Below, piece after piece: positions 1 to 8,410 of a stretch of DNA of 64,000 nucleotides. Positions within the stretch are counted from its first letter, which is position 1. The number at the start of each line of letters is the position of its first letter. Below the pieces are notes generated by a model. The model was not told where the DNA came from, made no database searches, and saw only the letters and a list, made by a program, of their open reading frames with translations. The stretch lies in contig SAAB01000006.1 in NCBI GenBank assembly GCA_009929615.1, forward strand, positions 1 to 64,000, written 5' to 3'. The translations under genes were made by a program, and so were the position numbers. The DNA is from Clostridia bacterium. Lineage in GTDB: Bacteria > Bacillota > Clostridia > Lachnospirales > Lachnospiraceae.

Positions 1-67
1 TATTAAAGTGATTTAAATTTAAAAAATTGATATAGAGCCATTTTTAACGCTAAAATCAAAATTCCAA
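1..67. other. AT-rich non-coding left edge
   Basis: These 67 bases follow the stop codon of the truncated acyl-CoA dehydrogenase and are very AT-rich. Neither alternative frame restores the missing dehydrogenase C-terminus here, so the loss is not a simple frameshift. No gene is visible. Confidence 0.5.
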
Positions 68-904
68 TCAAATAAACGGTTGATTTTTCAGCAGCTTGAA
101 CTGATGGCGTTCTTTAGCATAAGCAACTGCTTCTTCAAGCGCACGCTGTGCAATACCCAATGCCATACAACCCACATATGTACGGCTCACGTCCAGAGTC
201 TGCATAGCCACTTTAAAGCCTTCACCTTCTTTTCCAAGAAGATTCTTTGCAGGGATACGACAGTCTTCAAATACAAGATCACAGGTGTTGGAACCACGGA
301 TACCCATTTTATCTTCATGGTTCCCCGATGAAAAGCCTGGTGTTCCGGCTTCAACAATAAATGCACTCATCCCCTTCAGACCTTTACTTTTATCTGTCAT
401 AGCAGTGACTACATAAATACCGGCATAACCACCATTGGTAATGAAAGTTTTCCGTCCGTTTAATATGTACTCATCGCCTTCTTTACGAGCAGTTGTTTTT
501 CCTGCTGCCGCATCGGAACCGGCCTGAGGCTCTGTCAGAGCGAATGCTCCAAAAGATCCTTCTACCATTTTACTACATACCATTTCAATCTGTTCTTTTG
601 TTCCAAATTTCAGAATAGGAATTAATGGCATGCCACTGACACCATAAGTTAAAGCAAAACCGGCATCCGCTTTTGCCATTTCTTCAAGAATTGCAGCTGT
701 TGACAGACGGTCCAGGCCCAATCCCCCCTGTTCCTCTGGTACTTCCATAAGGTGAAGCTGCATTTCTTTACCCATTTCATAGAGTTCTGCAGGCCATTCG
801 CCTGTTCTGTCATACTCTTTAGCCCGTTCTTTAACTTCGTTTTCACAAAATTCATGAACAGCCTCAATGATATCCTGTGTTTCTTCTGATAGAATGTAAC
901 TCAT
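68..904 (-). CDS. Acyl-CoA dehydrogenase, C-terminally truncated
   Basis: The protein is homologous to short-chain acyl-CoA dehydrogenases, FAD enzymes that form or reduce the alpha-beta double bond of acyl-CoA and exchange electrons with Etf. The N-terminal helical domain and the middle beta domain are present, including the FAD/substrate motif ALTEPQAGSDA near residue 120. It ends at residue 278, just after the KERHQF motif that opens the C-terminal helical domain. Family members are about 380 residues long, so the last 100 residues are missing, including the catalytic Glu region (EGTSE in the neighbour at 4369-5508). It is the last gene of the operon, 17 bp after the MaoC gene. It is probably inactive as a dehydrogenase and looks like decay or a deletion junction. 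Confidence 0.75.
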   Translation of the reverse strand: MSYILSEETQDIIEAVHEFCENEVKERAKEYDRTGEWPAELYEMGKEMQLHLMEVPEEQGGLGLDRLSTAAILEEMAKADAGFALTYGVSGMPLIPILKFGTKEQIEMVCSKMVEGSFGAFALTEPQAGSDAAAGKTTARKEGDEYILNGRKTFITNGGYAGIYVVTAMTDKSKGLKGMSAFIVEAGTPGFSSGNHEDKMGIRGSNTCDLVFEDCRIPAKNLLGKEGEGFKVAMQTLDVSRTYVGCMALGIAQRALEEAVAYAKERHQFKLLKNQPFI

Positions 905-921
905 TTTTGTATCTCCTACTT

Positions 922-1386
922 TTAGTCTAATTTTTTGGTTGCCATGATTTTAGCCTGACCATCAACAACAACTGTACCGTCCTGAATAGTAACAACGGTT
1001 TTCATAACCATGATTTTCCGTTTTTCATCCATTTCAATGATTTCTGCTGTTGCTGTAATTGTATCTCCCATATGGACCGGTGCTGTAAACTTGAGATTCT
1101 GCTCAAGGAAAATCGCATCTGCTCCTGGTAAAGCCATTCCAAGTACTGTGGAAATAAAGGATGCTGTCAGCATGCCATGGGCAATCTGTCCACCAAAACG
1201 TGTTGTTTTAGCATATTCTGCATTAACGTGTACCGGGTTAAAATCTCCGATAATACCAGCAAAATTATAAACATCTGCCGGAAGAATCGTTTTACTGAAG
1301 CTGGCCTTCTGACCAACTGAAAGTTCTGAAATAGCATATCCACTCATATTAATACTGTTTGAATCTAACATACTCATATACTGCAT
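922..1386 (-). CDS. MaoC-like (R)-specific enoyl-CoA hydratase
   Basis: This 154-residue single hot-dog-fold protein resembles PhaJ/MaoC hydratases, which interconvert trans-2-enoyl-CoA and (R)-3-hydroxyacyl-CoA. The catalytic Asp-His pair sits in DFNPVHVN (about residues 48-55), followed by the typical GGQIAHGML segment. A start at the second or third Met is also possible. It begins 3 bp after the CoA-transferase stop, so the two are probably translationally coupled. Together with the crotonase at the head of the operon it would let the pathway handle both 3-hydroxyacyl-CoA stereoisomers. The physiological chain length cannot be read from the sequence. Confidence 0.8.
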   Translation of the reverse strand: MQYMSMLDSNSINMSGYAISELSVGQKASFSKTILPADVYNFAGIIGDFNPVHVNAEYAKTTRFGGQIAHGMLTASFISTVLGMALPGADAIFLEQNLKFTAPVHMGDTITATAEIIEMDEKRKIMVMKTVVTIQDGTVVVDGQAKIMATKKLD

Positions 1387-1389
1387 CTC

Positions 1390-2952
1390 CTATTCTTCAA
1401 ATGTGAGATTCATTAAAGCATCAGTAAAAATCTTTTCATCCATAACTTTAACATCATCCATAATTGGTGTAAATTCCATTTTATCCAAAATATCTTTCTG
1501 CAAATCTACACCTGGTGCAATTTCAAGAAGCTTAAGGCCGCCTGAAACCAATTTAAATAATGCACGTTCTGTAATGTAATAAACTGTCTGGCCTGTTTCT
1601 ACACCATATTCACCGGAATATGTGATCTGCTCAACAGCTTTTTTAAATTTAATTCCAGGTGCATCTTCAATAATATTTAATTTACCGTCTTTGATTTCAC
1701 ATTTCATTTTTCCAGCAGTAAATGTTCCACAGAATCCAACAACTTTAGCATTCTGTGTGATGTTAATAAATCCGCCTGGTCCAACCATACGGCCACCAAA
1801 TTTAGAAACATTAACATTACCAACCTGGTCAACTTCTGCAAGTCCAAGGAATGCCATATCCAAACCACCGCCATCATAATAGTCAAATGTATCCGGCTGT
1901 TTTACAATGGATTCTGGATTCACAGTTCCACCAATACCTAATCCACCTGTCGGAACGCCGCCCAGGACACCGGATTCGATAGACAATGTAATCTGGTCTG
2001 AAACCCCTTCTTCACCTGCTACAGCCGCAATAGCTTCTGCAACACCGATTCCAAGGTTAACGAGGGCTCCTTTCTTTAAGAGCATTGCGCCACGGCGTCC
2101 ACAGATTTTACGAGGATTCAATGGCATTGGCTCAATAGCATCCATAGGAATATAGACTTCACCAGTAAGTTCTGGTCTGTAATCCGGACCCATAAAGGAC
2201 TGACAATGATTTTCCGGTTTTGCTTCGACAATATAATCTACCATGAAAGATGGAATTTTAATATCTCTAACGGATAATGTACCCTTCTGAACCACCTTTT
2301 CTACCTGAACAATAACGATACCGCCACTGTTCTTTGTAGCCATGGCCATTTCCAACTGGTCTCCGTGAAGGCCTTCTTTAACCATAGTAACATTTCCTGC
2401 CTCATCAGCATAAGTACCACGAATAAAACAAACATCCAATGGAACAGCTTTGTAGAATAAATAATCTTTTCCACCAATCTGCATTAATTCAACAACCTCA
2501 TGTCCTGATTTTGCTGCTGCCTCATTACCTTTACAAGCTTCAACTCTAGGGTCTGCATAGGTTTTCAAACCAACATGGGTAATTAAACCAGGTTTCTTTC
2601 CTGCTGTTGCTCTTAAAATGTGGCTGCAGACACCCTGTGGAAGGATAAAGCATTCAACTTTATTTTCTACACAAAGTTTGCCAAGCTTCGGAGCAAGACC
2701 TACATGGGCACAAATCAATCGTTTAATTAAACCTTCATAACCCATATGATTCATACCACGAGTTGCACTATCACCGATACCGGCACCATGGAACACTGTA
2801 AGATTTTTTGGTTCTCCTGTTTCTGTATACCGTTTTTCAATAGCAATCAACAATTCTTCTGGCGTACCAAATCCAACAAAACCGCCCATGCCCAGGCTCA
2901 TTCCATCTTTAACTAAAGATGCAGCATATTCGGGTGTTACTAATTTACTCAT
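1390..2952 (-). CDS. Fused alpha-beta acyl-CoA:carboxylate CoA-transferase (propionate CoA-transferase type)
   Basis: This 520-residue protein joins both halves of a family I CoA-transferase: the alpha half (glycine-rich GMGGFVGFGTPEE near residues 21-33) and the beta half with the active-site Glu326 in SIESGVLGG. Length and organisation match propionate/short-chain acyl-CoA transferases (Pct/YdiF). Such enzymes move CoA between an acyl-CoA and a free acid through a glutamyl-CoA intermediate. In this operon it would activate the imported acid at the expense of acetyl-CoA or of the reduced product. The start is supported by an AGGAGG-type site. A short-chain substrate is inferred from the neighbours. 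Confidence 0.88.
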   Translation of the reverse strand: MSKLVTPEYAASLVKDGMSLGMGGFVGFGTPEELLIAIEKRYTETGEPKNLTVFHGAGIGDSATRGMNHMGYEGLIKRLICAHVGLAPKLGKLCVENKVECFILPQGVCSHILRATAGKKPGLITHVGLKTYADPRVEACKGNEAAAKSGHEVVELMQIGGKDYLFYKAVPLDVCFIRGTYADEAGNVTMVKEGLHGDQLEMAMATKNSGGIVIVQVEKVVQKGTLSVRDIKIPSFMVDYIVEAKPENHCQSFMGPDYRPELTGEVYIPMDAIEPMPLNPRKICGRRGAMLLKKGALVNLGIGVAEAIAAVAGEEGVSDQITLSIESGVLGGVPTGGLGIGGTVNPESIVKQPDTFDYYDGGGLDMAFLGLAEVDQVGNVNVSKFGGRMVGPGGFINITQNAKVVGFCGTFTAGKMKCEIKDGKLNIIEDAPGIKFKKAVEQITYSGEYGVETGQTVYYITERALFKLVSGGLKLLEIAPGVDLQKDILDKMEFTPIMDDVKVMDEKIFTDALMNLTFEE

Positions 2953-2972
2953 ATTAATTCCTCCTTAAATCC

Positions 2973-2994
2973 GGCGGGCATTGCTCTGCCCGCC
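2973..2994 (-). other. Perfect GC-rich intercistronic hairpin
   Basis: An 8-bp perfect inverted repeat (GGCGGGCA, 6-nt loop, TGCCCGCC) lies between the permease and CoA-transferase genes. On the coding (minus) strand no U-tract follows it, so it looks like an mRNA-stability or partial-termination structure rather than a strong terminator. In the plus direction a T6 run follows. Confidence 0.6.
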
Positions 2995-3016
2995 ATTGAC
3001 TTTTTTATAATCATTT

Positions 3017-4309
3017 TTATGGCCACATTGGAAACAACTGGAATAATGCAATTGCAATCGCACAAGATATAAATGGCAATACAACAGTTAACCAGAATAA
3101 TGGCATGTAAGCATCTTTGTGGGTTTCACCACAGAGATTCAATAAAGTTACAATATAACCGTTATGAGGTACGGAATCCAATGCTCCAGAGGCGATAGAA
3201 GCTACACGGTGAAGTGCTGCTGGTACAACGCCCATCTGTACATAAGTTGGTCCAATTAACGGAATGGCAATACCAAGGCCACCGGATGCAGAACCTGTCA
3301 GACCACAGATAATTGTTACAGCTAAGGCTGCACCAATCAGTGGAGGTCCAGGAATCTTTAACAGACCATCCAGAATTGTCTGGAACAGAGGAATTGTCTT
3401 AACAACTGCACCGAAACCAACAACCGCACTTGTATTTGCAATAGCACTGATGGCGGATGTTGCACCACCTGAAAATGTGCCCGCAATCATGGTTGGTTTA
3501 TATGTTTTGTTCAGCAAAATAACGCCAAGAACAATACCTGCAAAAATAGCTACTGCTGCCGGAAGTTTCAATGCATTCATTAAAATAATAGTAGCAATCA
3601 GTGGAATAAAGGAAAGTGCTACATTTGGCATATCCTCTTCATTCATCTGTGCTGTTTCTTCACCATCTTTTGCCACAAAATGAACACCGGCTGCTTTTTC
3701 TTTTTTAATCATAGCACTCAGCCAGATATAACCAACGATGAACATGAAAATACCAACAATAATACCAACAACCGCACCAGACATAGTATCTGTACCCAGT
3801 GTCTGTCCAGGAATGATATTCTGAATCTGTGGCGTACCAGGACAAGTCATAGCAAAGGTTACGGAACCAAAGCCAATAGCTGCCGGGAGATATTTTCTTG
3901 GAATATCTGCTTCTTTATACAAACTGATAGCAATCGGGAAGATAGTAAAACCAACAACGAATACACTAACACCACCGTAAGCAAGTACGAAACAGCTGAT
4001 AACAACGGCGAGAACTGCTTTGGATGCTCCAAGTTTCTTTACAATCCAGTTGGCAATAGCATCTGCCGCATGACTGTCATTCATAAATTTTCCGAACAGT
4101 GCGCCTGCAAGGAATACCAAAAAGTTGCTCGTAATAAATCCGGTAAATCCCGGCATATAGGACTCTGCCAATACCGTGTAGATATTCATACCACTTGTCA
4201 GTGCAAGTACGGATGAACAGATAAGGCCAATGGCCAAAATGTGAATTCCCTTCATTGCCAAAATAACTAAAAGAATCATGGCAACAATTAATCCAATAAC
4301 ACCTAACAT
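3017..4309 (-). CDS. GntP-family carboxylate permease
   Basis: This 430-residue polytopic membrane protein has about a dozen hydrophobic segments and the GntP-type organisation. GntP transporters take up gluconate and other hydroxy-acids; members are linked to 3-hydroxybutyrate use in other bacteria. Its position inside an acyl-CoA operon, between an acyl-CoA dehydrogenase and a CoA-transferase, argues for import of a short hydroxy- or unsaturated carboxylic acid rather than a sugar acid. It begins 59 bp after the dehydrogenase and is followed by a GC-rich hairpin. The substrate assignment is inference. Confidence 0.8.
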   Translation of the reverse strand: MLGVIGLIVAMILLVILAMKGIHILAIGLICSSVLALTSGMNIYTVLAESYMPGFTGFITSNFLVFLAGALFGKFMNDSHAADAIANWIVKKLGASKAVLAVVISCFVLAYGGVSVFVVGFTIFPIAISLYKEADIPRKYLPAAIGFGSVTFAMTCPGTPQIQNIIPGQTLGTDTMSGAVVGIIVGIFMFIVGYIWLSAMIKKEKAAGVHFVAKDGEETAQMNEEDMPNVALSFIPLIATIILMNALKLPAAVAIFAGIVLGVILLNKTYKPTMIAGTFSGGATSAISAIANTSAVVGFGAVVKTIPLFQTILDGLLKIPGPPLIGAALAVTIICGLTGSASGGLGIAIPLIGPTYVQMGVVPAALHRVASIASGALDSVPHNGYIVTLLNLCGETHKDAYMPLFWLTVVLPFISCAIAIALFQLFPMWP

Positions 4310-4368
4310 ATTTTATTTCTCCTTTGATTTTTTCTCCTTAAAATCCCCTTAATAATTCTTATTTTTAT

Positions 4369-5508
4369 TTAAAATACACCGATAGCCCTTGATATAACCA
4401 TTCTCTGAGCCTCGGAAGTTCCCTCGTAAATCTCCGTAATCTTTGCATCTCGCATCATACGTTCCATCGGATATTCTCTGGTATAACCATAGCCGCCGGA
4501 AAGCTGTACACATTCGCGGGTTACAAGATTAGCTACATCTGAATTATAAAGTTTTGCCATCGCTGCTTCTTTTCCATATGGAAGTCCTGCATCTTTAAGC
4601 ATTGCACAGCGCCATACAAGCATTCGGCCTGCATCAACCTTTGTCTGAAGGTCTGCCAGTTTAAACTGAGTATTCTGGAACTGGGATATACGTTTTCCAA
4701 ACTGTTTACGTTCTTTAACATACTTAATTGTTTCATCAATGGCACCCTGGGCAATACCAAGTGCCTGAGTTGCAATACCCATACGTCCGGAATCAAGACT
4801 TGCCAATGCCATCTTCAAACCCTGGCCTTCTTTACCGATAATATCATCTTTGCTGACACGGACATTTTTAAGAATCAATTCACAGGTTGCAGAACCACGG
4901 ATACCCATTTTCTTTTCGTGTTTTCCAACAGAGAATCCAGGAGCATCTTTATGTACAACAAATGCCGTCATACCATTATTTTTCTTAGCACGGTCTGTAA
5001 CCGCAATAATGATATACCATTCAGCCTGTCCTGCAGTTGTGATGAACATTTTTGTTCCATTCAGAATATAATCATCACCATCTTTTACAGCCACTGTCTG
5101 AACATTAGATGCATCCGTACCAACACCTGGTTCTGTTAAAGCAAAACAAACCAGTTTATCTTTAAATGCTGCTTTTTGATATTTTTCTTTCTGCTCTGGT
5201 GTACCATATTTTGCAAACAGCCCCATACCAAGGCCTGCCTGTACAGAATAGATAACACCTGTCGTTGCACATACTTTTGAAATTTCTTCAAGGGCAATAA
5301 CATAAGCCATGTTGTCGCCACCTTCGCCGAATTCAGATTCCGGATAGGATGCACCGAAAAAACCATATTTAAACATTTTTGGAATCGTTTCTACCGGAAA
5401 TCTTTCTTCTTCATCTAAGATTGAAGCTAATGGTTTGACTTCTTTTTCAGCAAACTCACGAGCCAGCTGACGTACAAGTCTATGTTCAGGTTTTAATAAA
5501 GCATACAT
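4369..5508 (-). CDS. Short-chain acyl-CoA dehydrogenase (butyryl-CoA dehydrogenase type)
   Basis: This is a complete 379-residue acyl-CoA dehydrogenase. It has the FAD/substrate motif ALTEPGVGTDAS, the KERKQFGKRISQFQ segment of the C-terminal domain, and the catalytic base Glu362 in IYEGTSEAQ. Members in anaerobes reduce crotonyl-CoA to butyryl-CoA (or acrylyl-CoA to propionyl-CoA) with electrons from EtfAB, often by electron bifurcation to ferredoxin. It starts 2 bp after etfA, which fits an Etf-dehydrogenase complex made from one transcript. It is the intact counterpart of the truncated paralogue at 68-904. Confidence 0.9.
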   Translation of the reverse strand: MYALLKPEHRLVRQLAREFAEKEVKPLASILDEEERFPVETIPKMFKYGFFGASYPESEFGEGGDNMAYVIALEEISKVCATTGVIYSVQAGLGMGLFAKYGTPEQKEKYQKAAFKDKLVCFALTEPGVGTDASNVQTVAVKDGDDYILNGTKMFITTAGQAEWYIIIAVTDRAKKNNGMTAFVVHKDAPGFSVGKHEKKMGIRGSATCELILKNVRVSKDDIIGKEGQGLKMALASLDSGRMGIATQALGIAQGAIDETIKYVKERKQFGKRISQFQNTQFKLADLQTKVDAGRMLVWRCAMLKDAGLPYGKEAAMAKLYNSDVANLVTRECVQLSGGYGYTREYPMERMMRDAKITEIYEGTSEAQRMVISRAIGVF

Positions 5509-5510
5509 GA

Positions 5511-6521
5511 TTATTTTTCCTCCTTGTACTCTTTGATTGCTTCCGTAAGTTTCGGAAGTAAGGATGTAACATCACCGACAACACCCAGGTCTGCAACATC
5601 AAAAATAGGTGCACCGTCATTTTTATCAACAGCTACAATATACTCAGCACCTTCCATACCAGCAACATGCTGAATAGCTCCGGAAATACCACAAGCTACA
5701 TAGAGGTCTGGTCTTACTGTCTTACCTGTCTGGCCTACCTGACACTCATGGTCAATCCATCCCGCATCAACAGCACCACGGGAACCGGAAACAACACCGT
5801 CCAGTACTTCTGCCAAAGGATTAAGGACAGAATCAAAGGTTTCTTTATCATTCATGCCACGACCACCGGAAACAAGTACTTTAGCTTCTGTGATATCCGC
5901 TACAGCCTTTTCCTCTTTAATAATTTCAACAAGTTCTATCGGCATATCTGCTGCAGAAAATTCCACTTTGAGTTCTTCAATTTCTCCATTACGGGATGCG
6001 TCAGCTGCAAGAGCCTTCATAACACCTGGTCGAACCGTTGCCATCTGTGGACGGAAATCTTCACAAACAATTGTTGCCATGATATTTCCACCAAAAGCCG
6101 GACGGGTCATCAGAAGATTTTTACTTTCTTCATCAATAGCAAGTCCTGTACAGTCTGCTGTAAGACCTGTATGGATTCTTGCTGAAACTCTAGGTGCAAG
6201 GTCTCGGCCAATGGCTGTAGCACCAATCAAAAAGATTTCAGGGTCTTTTTCTTTAATAACTGCAACAACAGCTTTTGCATAAGCTTCTGTTGTATATTCT
6301 CCAAGCATTTCATCCTGTACAAGAACAACCCCATCTGCTCCTGCTGCAACAAGGCTTCCTGCCTGTGCTTTCATATCTTTTCCTACGAGAACTGCATAAA
6401 CTTTTTCGTCTAAAGTGTCTGCAAGTTCACGTGCTTTTCCAACCAATTCATAAGCAACTTTCTGGATGTTTCCGTCACGCTGCTCTGCAAATACATAAAC
6501 ATTTTTGCTCATCGAATCCAT
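5511..6521 (-). CDS. etfA: Electron transfer flavoprotein alpha subunit
   Basis: This 336-residue EtfA has the N-terminal alpha/beta domain and the C-terminal FAD-binding domain, with GQTGKTVRPDLYVACGISGA (about residues 263-282) and DKNDGAPIFDVADLGVVGD. EtfA and EtfB form a heterodimer that carries electrons to or from acyl-CoA dehydrogenases; clostridial versions can bifurcate NADH electrons to crotonyl-CoA and ferredoxin. It lies between etfB and the dehydrogenase with gaps of 7 and 2 bp. Whether this pair bifurcates cannot be decided by eye. Confidence 0.93.
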   Translation of the reverse strand: MDSMSKNVYVFAEQRDGNIQKVAYELVGKARELADTLDEKVYAVLVGKDMKAQAGSLVAAGADGVVLVQDEMLGEYTTEAYAKAVVAVIKEKDPEIFLIGATAIGRDLAPRVSARIHTGLTADCTGLAIDEESKNLLMTRPAFGGNIMATIVCEDFRPQMATVRPGVMKALAADASRNGEIEELKVEFSAADMPIELVEIIKEEKAVADITEAKVLVSGGRGMNDKETFDSVLNPLAEVLDGVVSGSRGAVDAGWIDHECQVGQTGKTVRPDLYVACGISGAIQHVAGMEGAEYIVAVDKNDGAPIFDVADLGVVGDVTSLLPKLTEAIKEYKEEK

Positions 6522-6528
6522 CCTCCCT

Positions 6529-7314
6529 TTAAATTAAATGCTTTTCAGCAAGTTTGCTTACGATAATAGATACTGCTTCGTCTTCTGGAACGTTAATCTT
6601 CTCTCCGGCACCTTTGGCCTGTTTTGTAAAGGATTTACGAACTCTGGTCGGAGAACCTTTAAGACCAATATTTGCCATATCTACAGTGTCTTTAATATCT
6701 TCGAGTCCCCAAACCTTCACTTCTTTTTTATATGATTTAAAGATGCCGCCAATAGACATATATCTTGGCTCATTTAATTCAGATAAACATGTTAAAAGAA
6801 CCGGAAGTTTTGCACGGAGCAAGTGGCTTCTGTCTTCAAATTTACGTTTAACAAGAAGGTTGTCACCTTCCACTTTGATATCCTCCACATAACTAATCTG
6901 TGGGATACCAAGATGTTCAGCAATCTGTGGTCCAACCTGAGCTGTATCTCCATCAATTGCCTGACGGCCTGCAATAATCAGGTCATAATCTAATTTTTTA
7001 AGTGCTGCCGCAATTGTTGATGATGTTGCCCATGTGTCAGCTCCACCGAATGCACGGTCGCTAATTAAAATAGCTTCATCAGCACCCATAGCCAAGGCTT
7101 CTCTTAAAGCAACGTCTGCCTGAGGTGGTCCCATTGATACGATTGTTACTGTGCCGCCAACCTGCTCTTTCAACTGGAGAGCAGCTTCAATACCGGCTTT
7201 ATCATCTGGATTGATAATACTTGGCACGCCATCGCGAATAAGCGTATTTGTTACCGGGTCCAATTTAACTTCTGTTGTATCCGGTACCTGTTTTACACAT
7301 ACTACAATTTTCAT
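6529..7314 (-). CDS. etfB: Electron transfer flavoprotein beta subunit
   Basis: This 261-residue EtfB starts with the typical MKIVVCVKQVPDT and carries the nucleotide-binding GRQAIDGDTAQVGPQIAEHL segment near residues 116-135. It is the partner of the EtfA encoded just downstream and, with the following dehydrogenase, would form the enoyl-CoA-reducing complex. It begins 17 bp after the crotonase stop. A second, divergent copy lies at 42412-43188. Confidence 0.93.
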   Translation of the reverse strand: MKIVVCVKQVPDTTEVKLDPVTNTLIRDGVPSIINPDDKAGIEAALQLKEQVGGTVTIVSMGPPQADVALREALAMGADEAILISDRAFGGADTWATSSTIAAALKKLDYDLIIAGRQAIDGDTAQVGPQIAEHLGIPQISYVEDIKVEGDNLLVKRKFEDRSHLLRAKLPVLLTCLSELNEPRYMSIGGIFKSYKKEVKVWGLEDIKDTVDMANIGLKGSPTRVRKSFTKQAKGAGEKINVPEDEAVSIIVSKLAEKHLI

Positions 7315-7331
7315 TTTTAAAATCCTTTCTG

Positions 7332-8105
7332 TTATTTAAAGTTTGCGGGTCTCTTTTCCAAAAAGGCTGACATGCCTTCTTTTTGGTCTTCTGTTGTAAA
7401 GGCCACGGCAAAAAGAGCGGCTTCATGTTCAATAGCCTTCTTTAATTCCATCTCCATGCCTTCATTCATGGCTCTTTTTCCTAATGCAACGGCTGACATA
7501 CTATTTTTACAGATTTTCTGAGCCAGCTCCTCTGCTTTTGGCATCGGACTTTCTTCCGTTACATAATTCACAAGGCCAATTTCTTTTGCTTCATCTGCAT
7601 GCACTTTGCGTGCCGTAGCAAGCATTTCTTTTGCGATTCCTGTTCCTACTAATCTTGGCAGTCTCTGTGTTCCAGCAAATCCAGGGAATACCCCTAATGT
7701 AACTTCAGGAATACCAATCTGAGATTTTGAAGATGCAACCCTGATATCACAAGCCAAGGCTAATTCGCATCCGCCACCAAGCGCAAAGCCATCAATCGCT
7801 GCTATAACAATCTTTGGAAGATCCTGCACCTTGTTATAGGTCGTCTGCCCCAATTTTGCAAAATCATAAGCCTCTGTTGCTGTCATTTTCTCCATTGCAG
7901 CAATATCTGCTCCGGCAACAAACGCCTTGCCTCCAGCTCCAGTAATAATAATAACTTTCGCTGTGTCATCTTTTCCGGCTATATCAACAGCCTGTCCTAA
8001 TTCTGTAAGAACCTGTGCACTTAAAGCATTTAATGCCTTTGGCCGGTTAATGGTGATATAACCTATATTGTTTTTCACCTCGTAAATAACTGTTTCAAAT
8101 GCCAT
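7332..8105 (-). CDS. Enoyl-CoA hydratase (crotonase)
   Basis: The protein is 257 residues long if it starts at 8105, which is preceded by a GGGAGAG ribosome binding site. A longer reading to 8171 would run through the sigma-54 promoter and has no such site. Both crotonase catalytic glutamates are present, Glu114 in GGGCELALACD and Glu134 in IGIPEVTLGVFPG, with the oxyanion-hole segment VAGADIAAM near residue 63. It hydrates crotonyl-CoA to (S)-3-hydroxybutyryl-CoA or runs in reverse. It is the first gene of the operon. Confidence 0.9.
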   Translation of the reverse strand: MAFETVIYEVKNNIGYITINRPKALNALSAQVLTELGQAVDIAGKDDTAKVIIITGAGGKAFVAGADIAAMEKMTATEAYDFAKLGQTTYNKVQDLPKIVIAAIDGFALGGGCELALACDIRVASSKSQIGIPEVTLGVFPGFAGTQRLPRLVGTGIAKEMLATARKVHADEAKEIGLVNYVTEESPMPKAEELAQKICKNSMSAVALGKRAMNEGMEMELKKAIEHEAALFAVAFTTEDQKEGMSAFLEKRPANFK

Positions 8106-8161
8106 TTCAACTCTCCCTTCTTGAAAATAAATCATCTCTGATATGTGATACCTATCTATAT

Positions 8162-8178
8162 TGCAATTCATATGCCAA
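8162..8178 (-). promoter_or_regulatory. Sigma-54 (-24/-12) promoter of the acyl-CoA operon
   Basis: On the minus strand the sequence TTGGCATATGAATTGCA matches the RpoN consensus YTGGCAC-N5-TTGCW, with the invariant GG and GC exactly 10 nt apart. The GC lies about 58 bp upstream of the crotonase ATG, so the predicted start near 8151 leaves a leader of about 46 nt. The adjacent gene encodes a sigma-54 activator, which strongly supports the call. Confidence 0.85.
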
Positions 8179-8216
8179 TTTTTTCACAATCCGGAATTTT
8201 TTTTCAGATAACAAAA

Positions 8217-8263
8217 AAAAAGTGTCAAAAACCTTTTAAATTCAAGGTTTTTGACACTTTTTA
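8217..8263 (-). terminator. Rho-independent terminator of the sigma-54 activator gene
   Basis: A near-perfect inverted repeat (AAGTGTCAAAAACCTT and its complement, 8-nt AT loop) is followed on the minus strand by nine T residues. It ends the activator transcript just upstream of the operon promoter. In the plus direction the T-run is shorter. Confidence 0.8.
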
Positions 8264-8330
8264 AATATCACTTTTTTTATTATTTTTGTTTTTTTCTTCC
8301 AAGTTCATAAAGGGGTTATTATCATCTTCT

Positions 8331-8410
8331 GTAATGATTTGTTACAAAAAAATCAATTTCCCCCGCCTTCTCATGTTGTAACGATTGGTTACGTTGTAAC
8401 ATTTCGTTAC
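8331..8410 (-). promoter_or_regulatory. Three upstream activator dyads (GTAAC-N5-GTTAC)
   Basis: Copies lie at 8331-8345 (GTAAT variant arm), 8378-8392 and 8396-8410 (both perfect). They are 170-250 bp upstream of the -24/-12 promoter, the usual enhancer distance for a sigma-54 activator. The last copy overlaps the stop codon of the activator gene. Binding by that activator is inference from position and symmetry. Confidence 0.7.

Noticed and set aside
3680-4216. 178-codon plus-strand open frame
   Set aside because: It lies fully opposite the GntP permease gene, has no ribosome binding site and has a low-complexity Asn/Cys composition typical of an antisense shadow.
5667-6185. 172-codon plus-strand open frame
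   Set aside because: It is antisense to etfA with unlikely composition and no start signal.
8106-8171. N-terminal extension of the crotonase to 8171
   Set aside because: It would run over the -12 element and the predicted transcription start, and the only good ribosome binding site belongs to the ATG at 8105.
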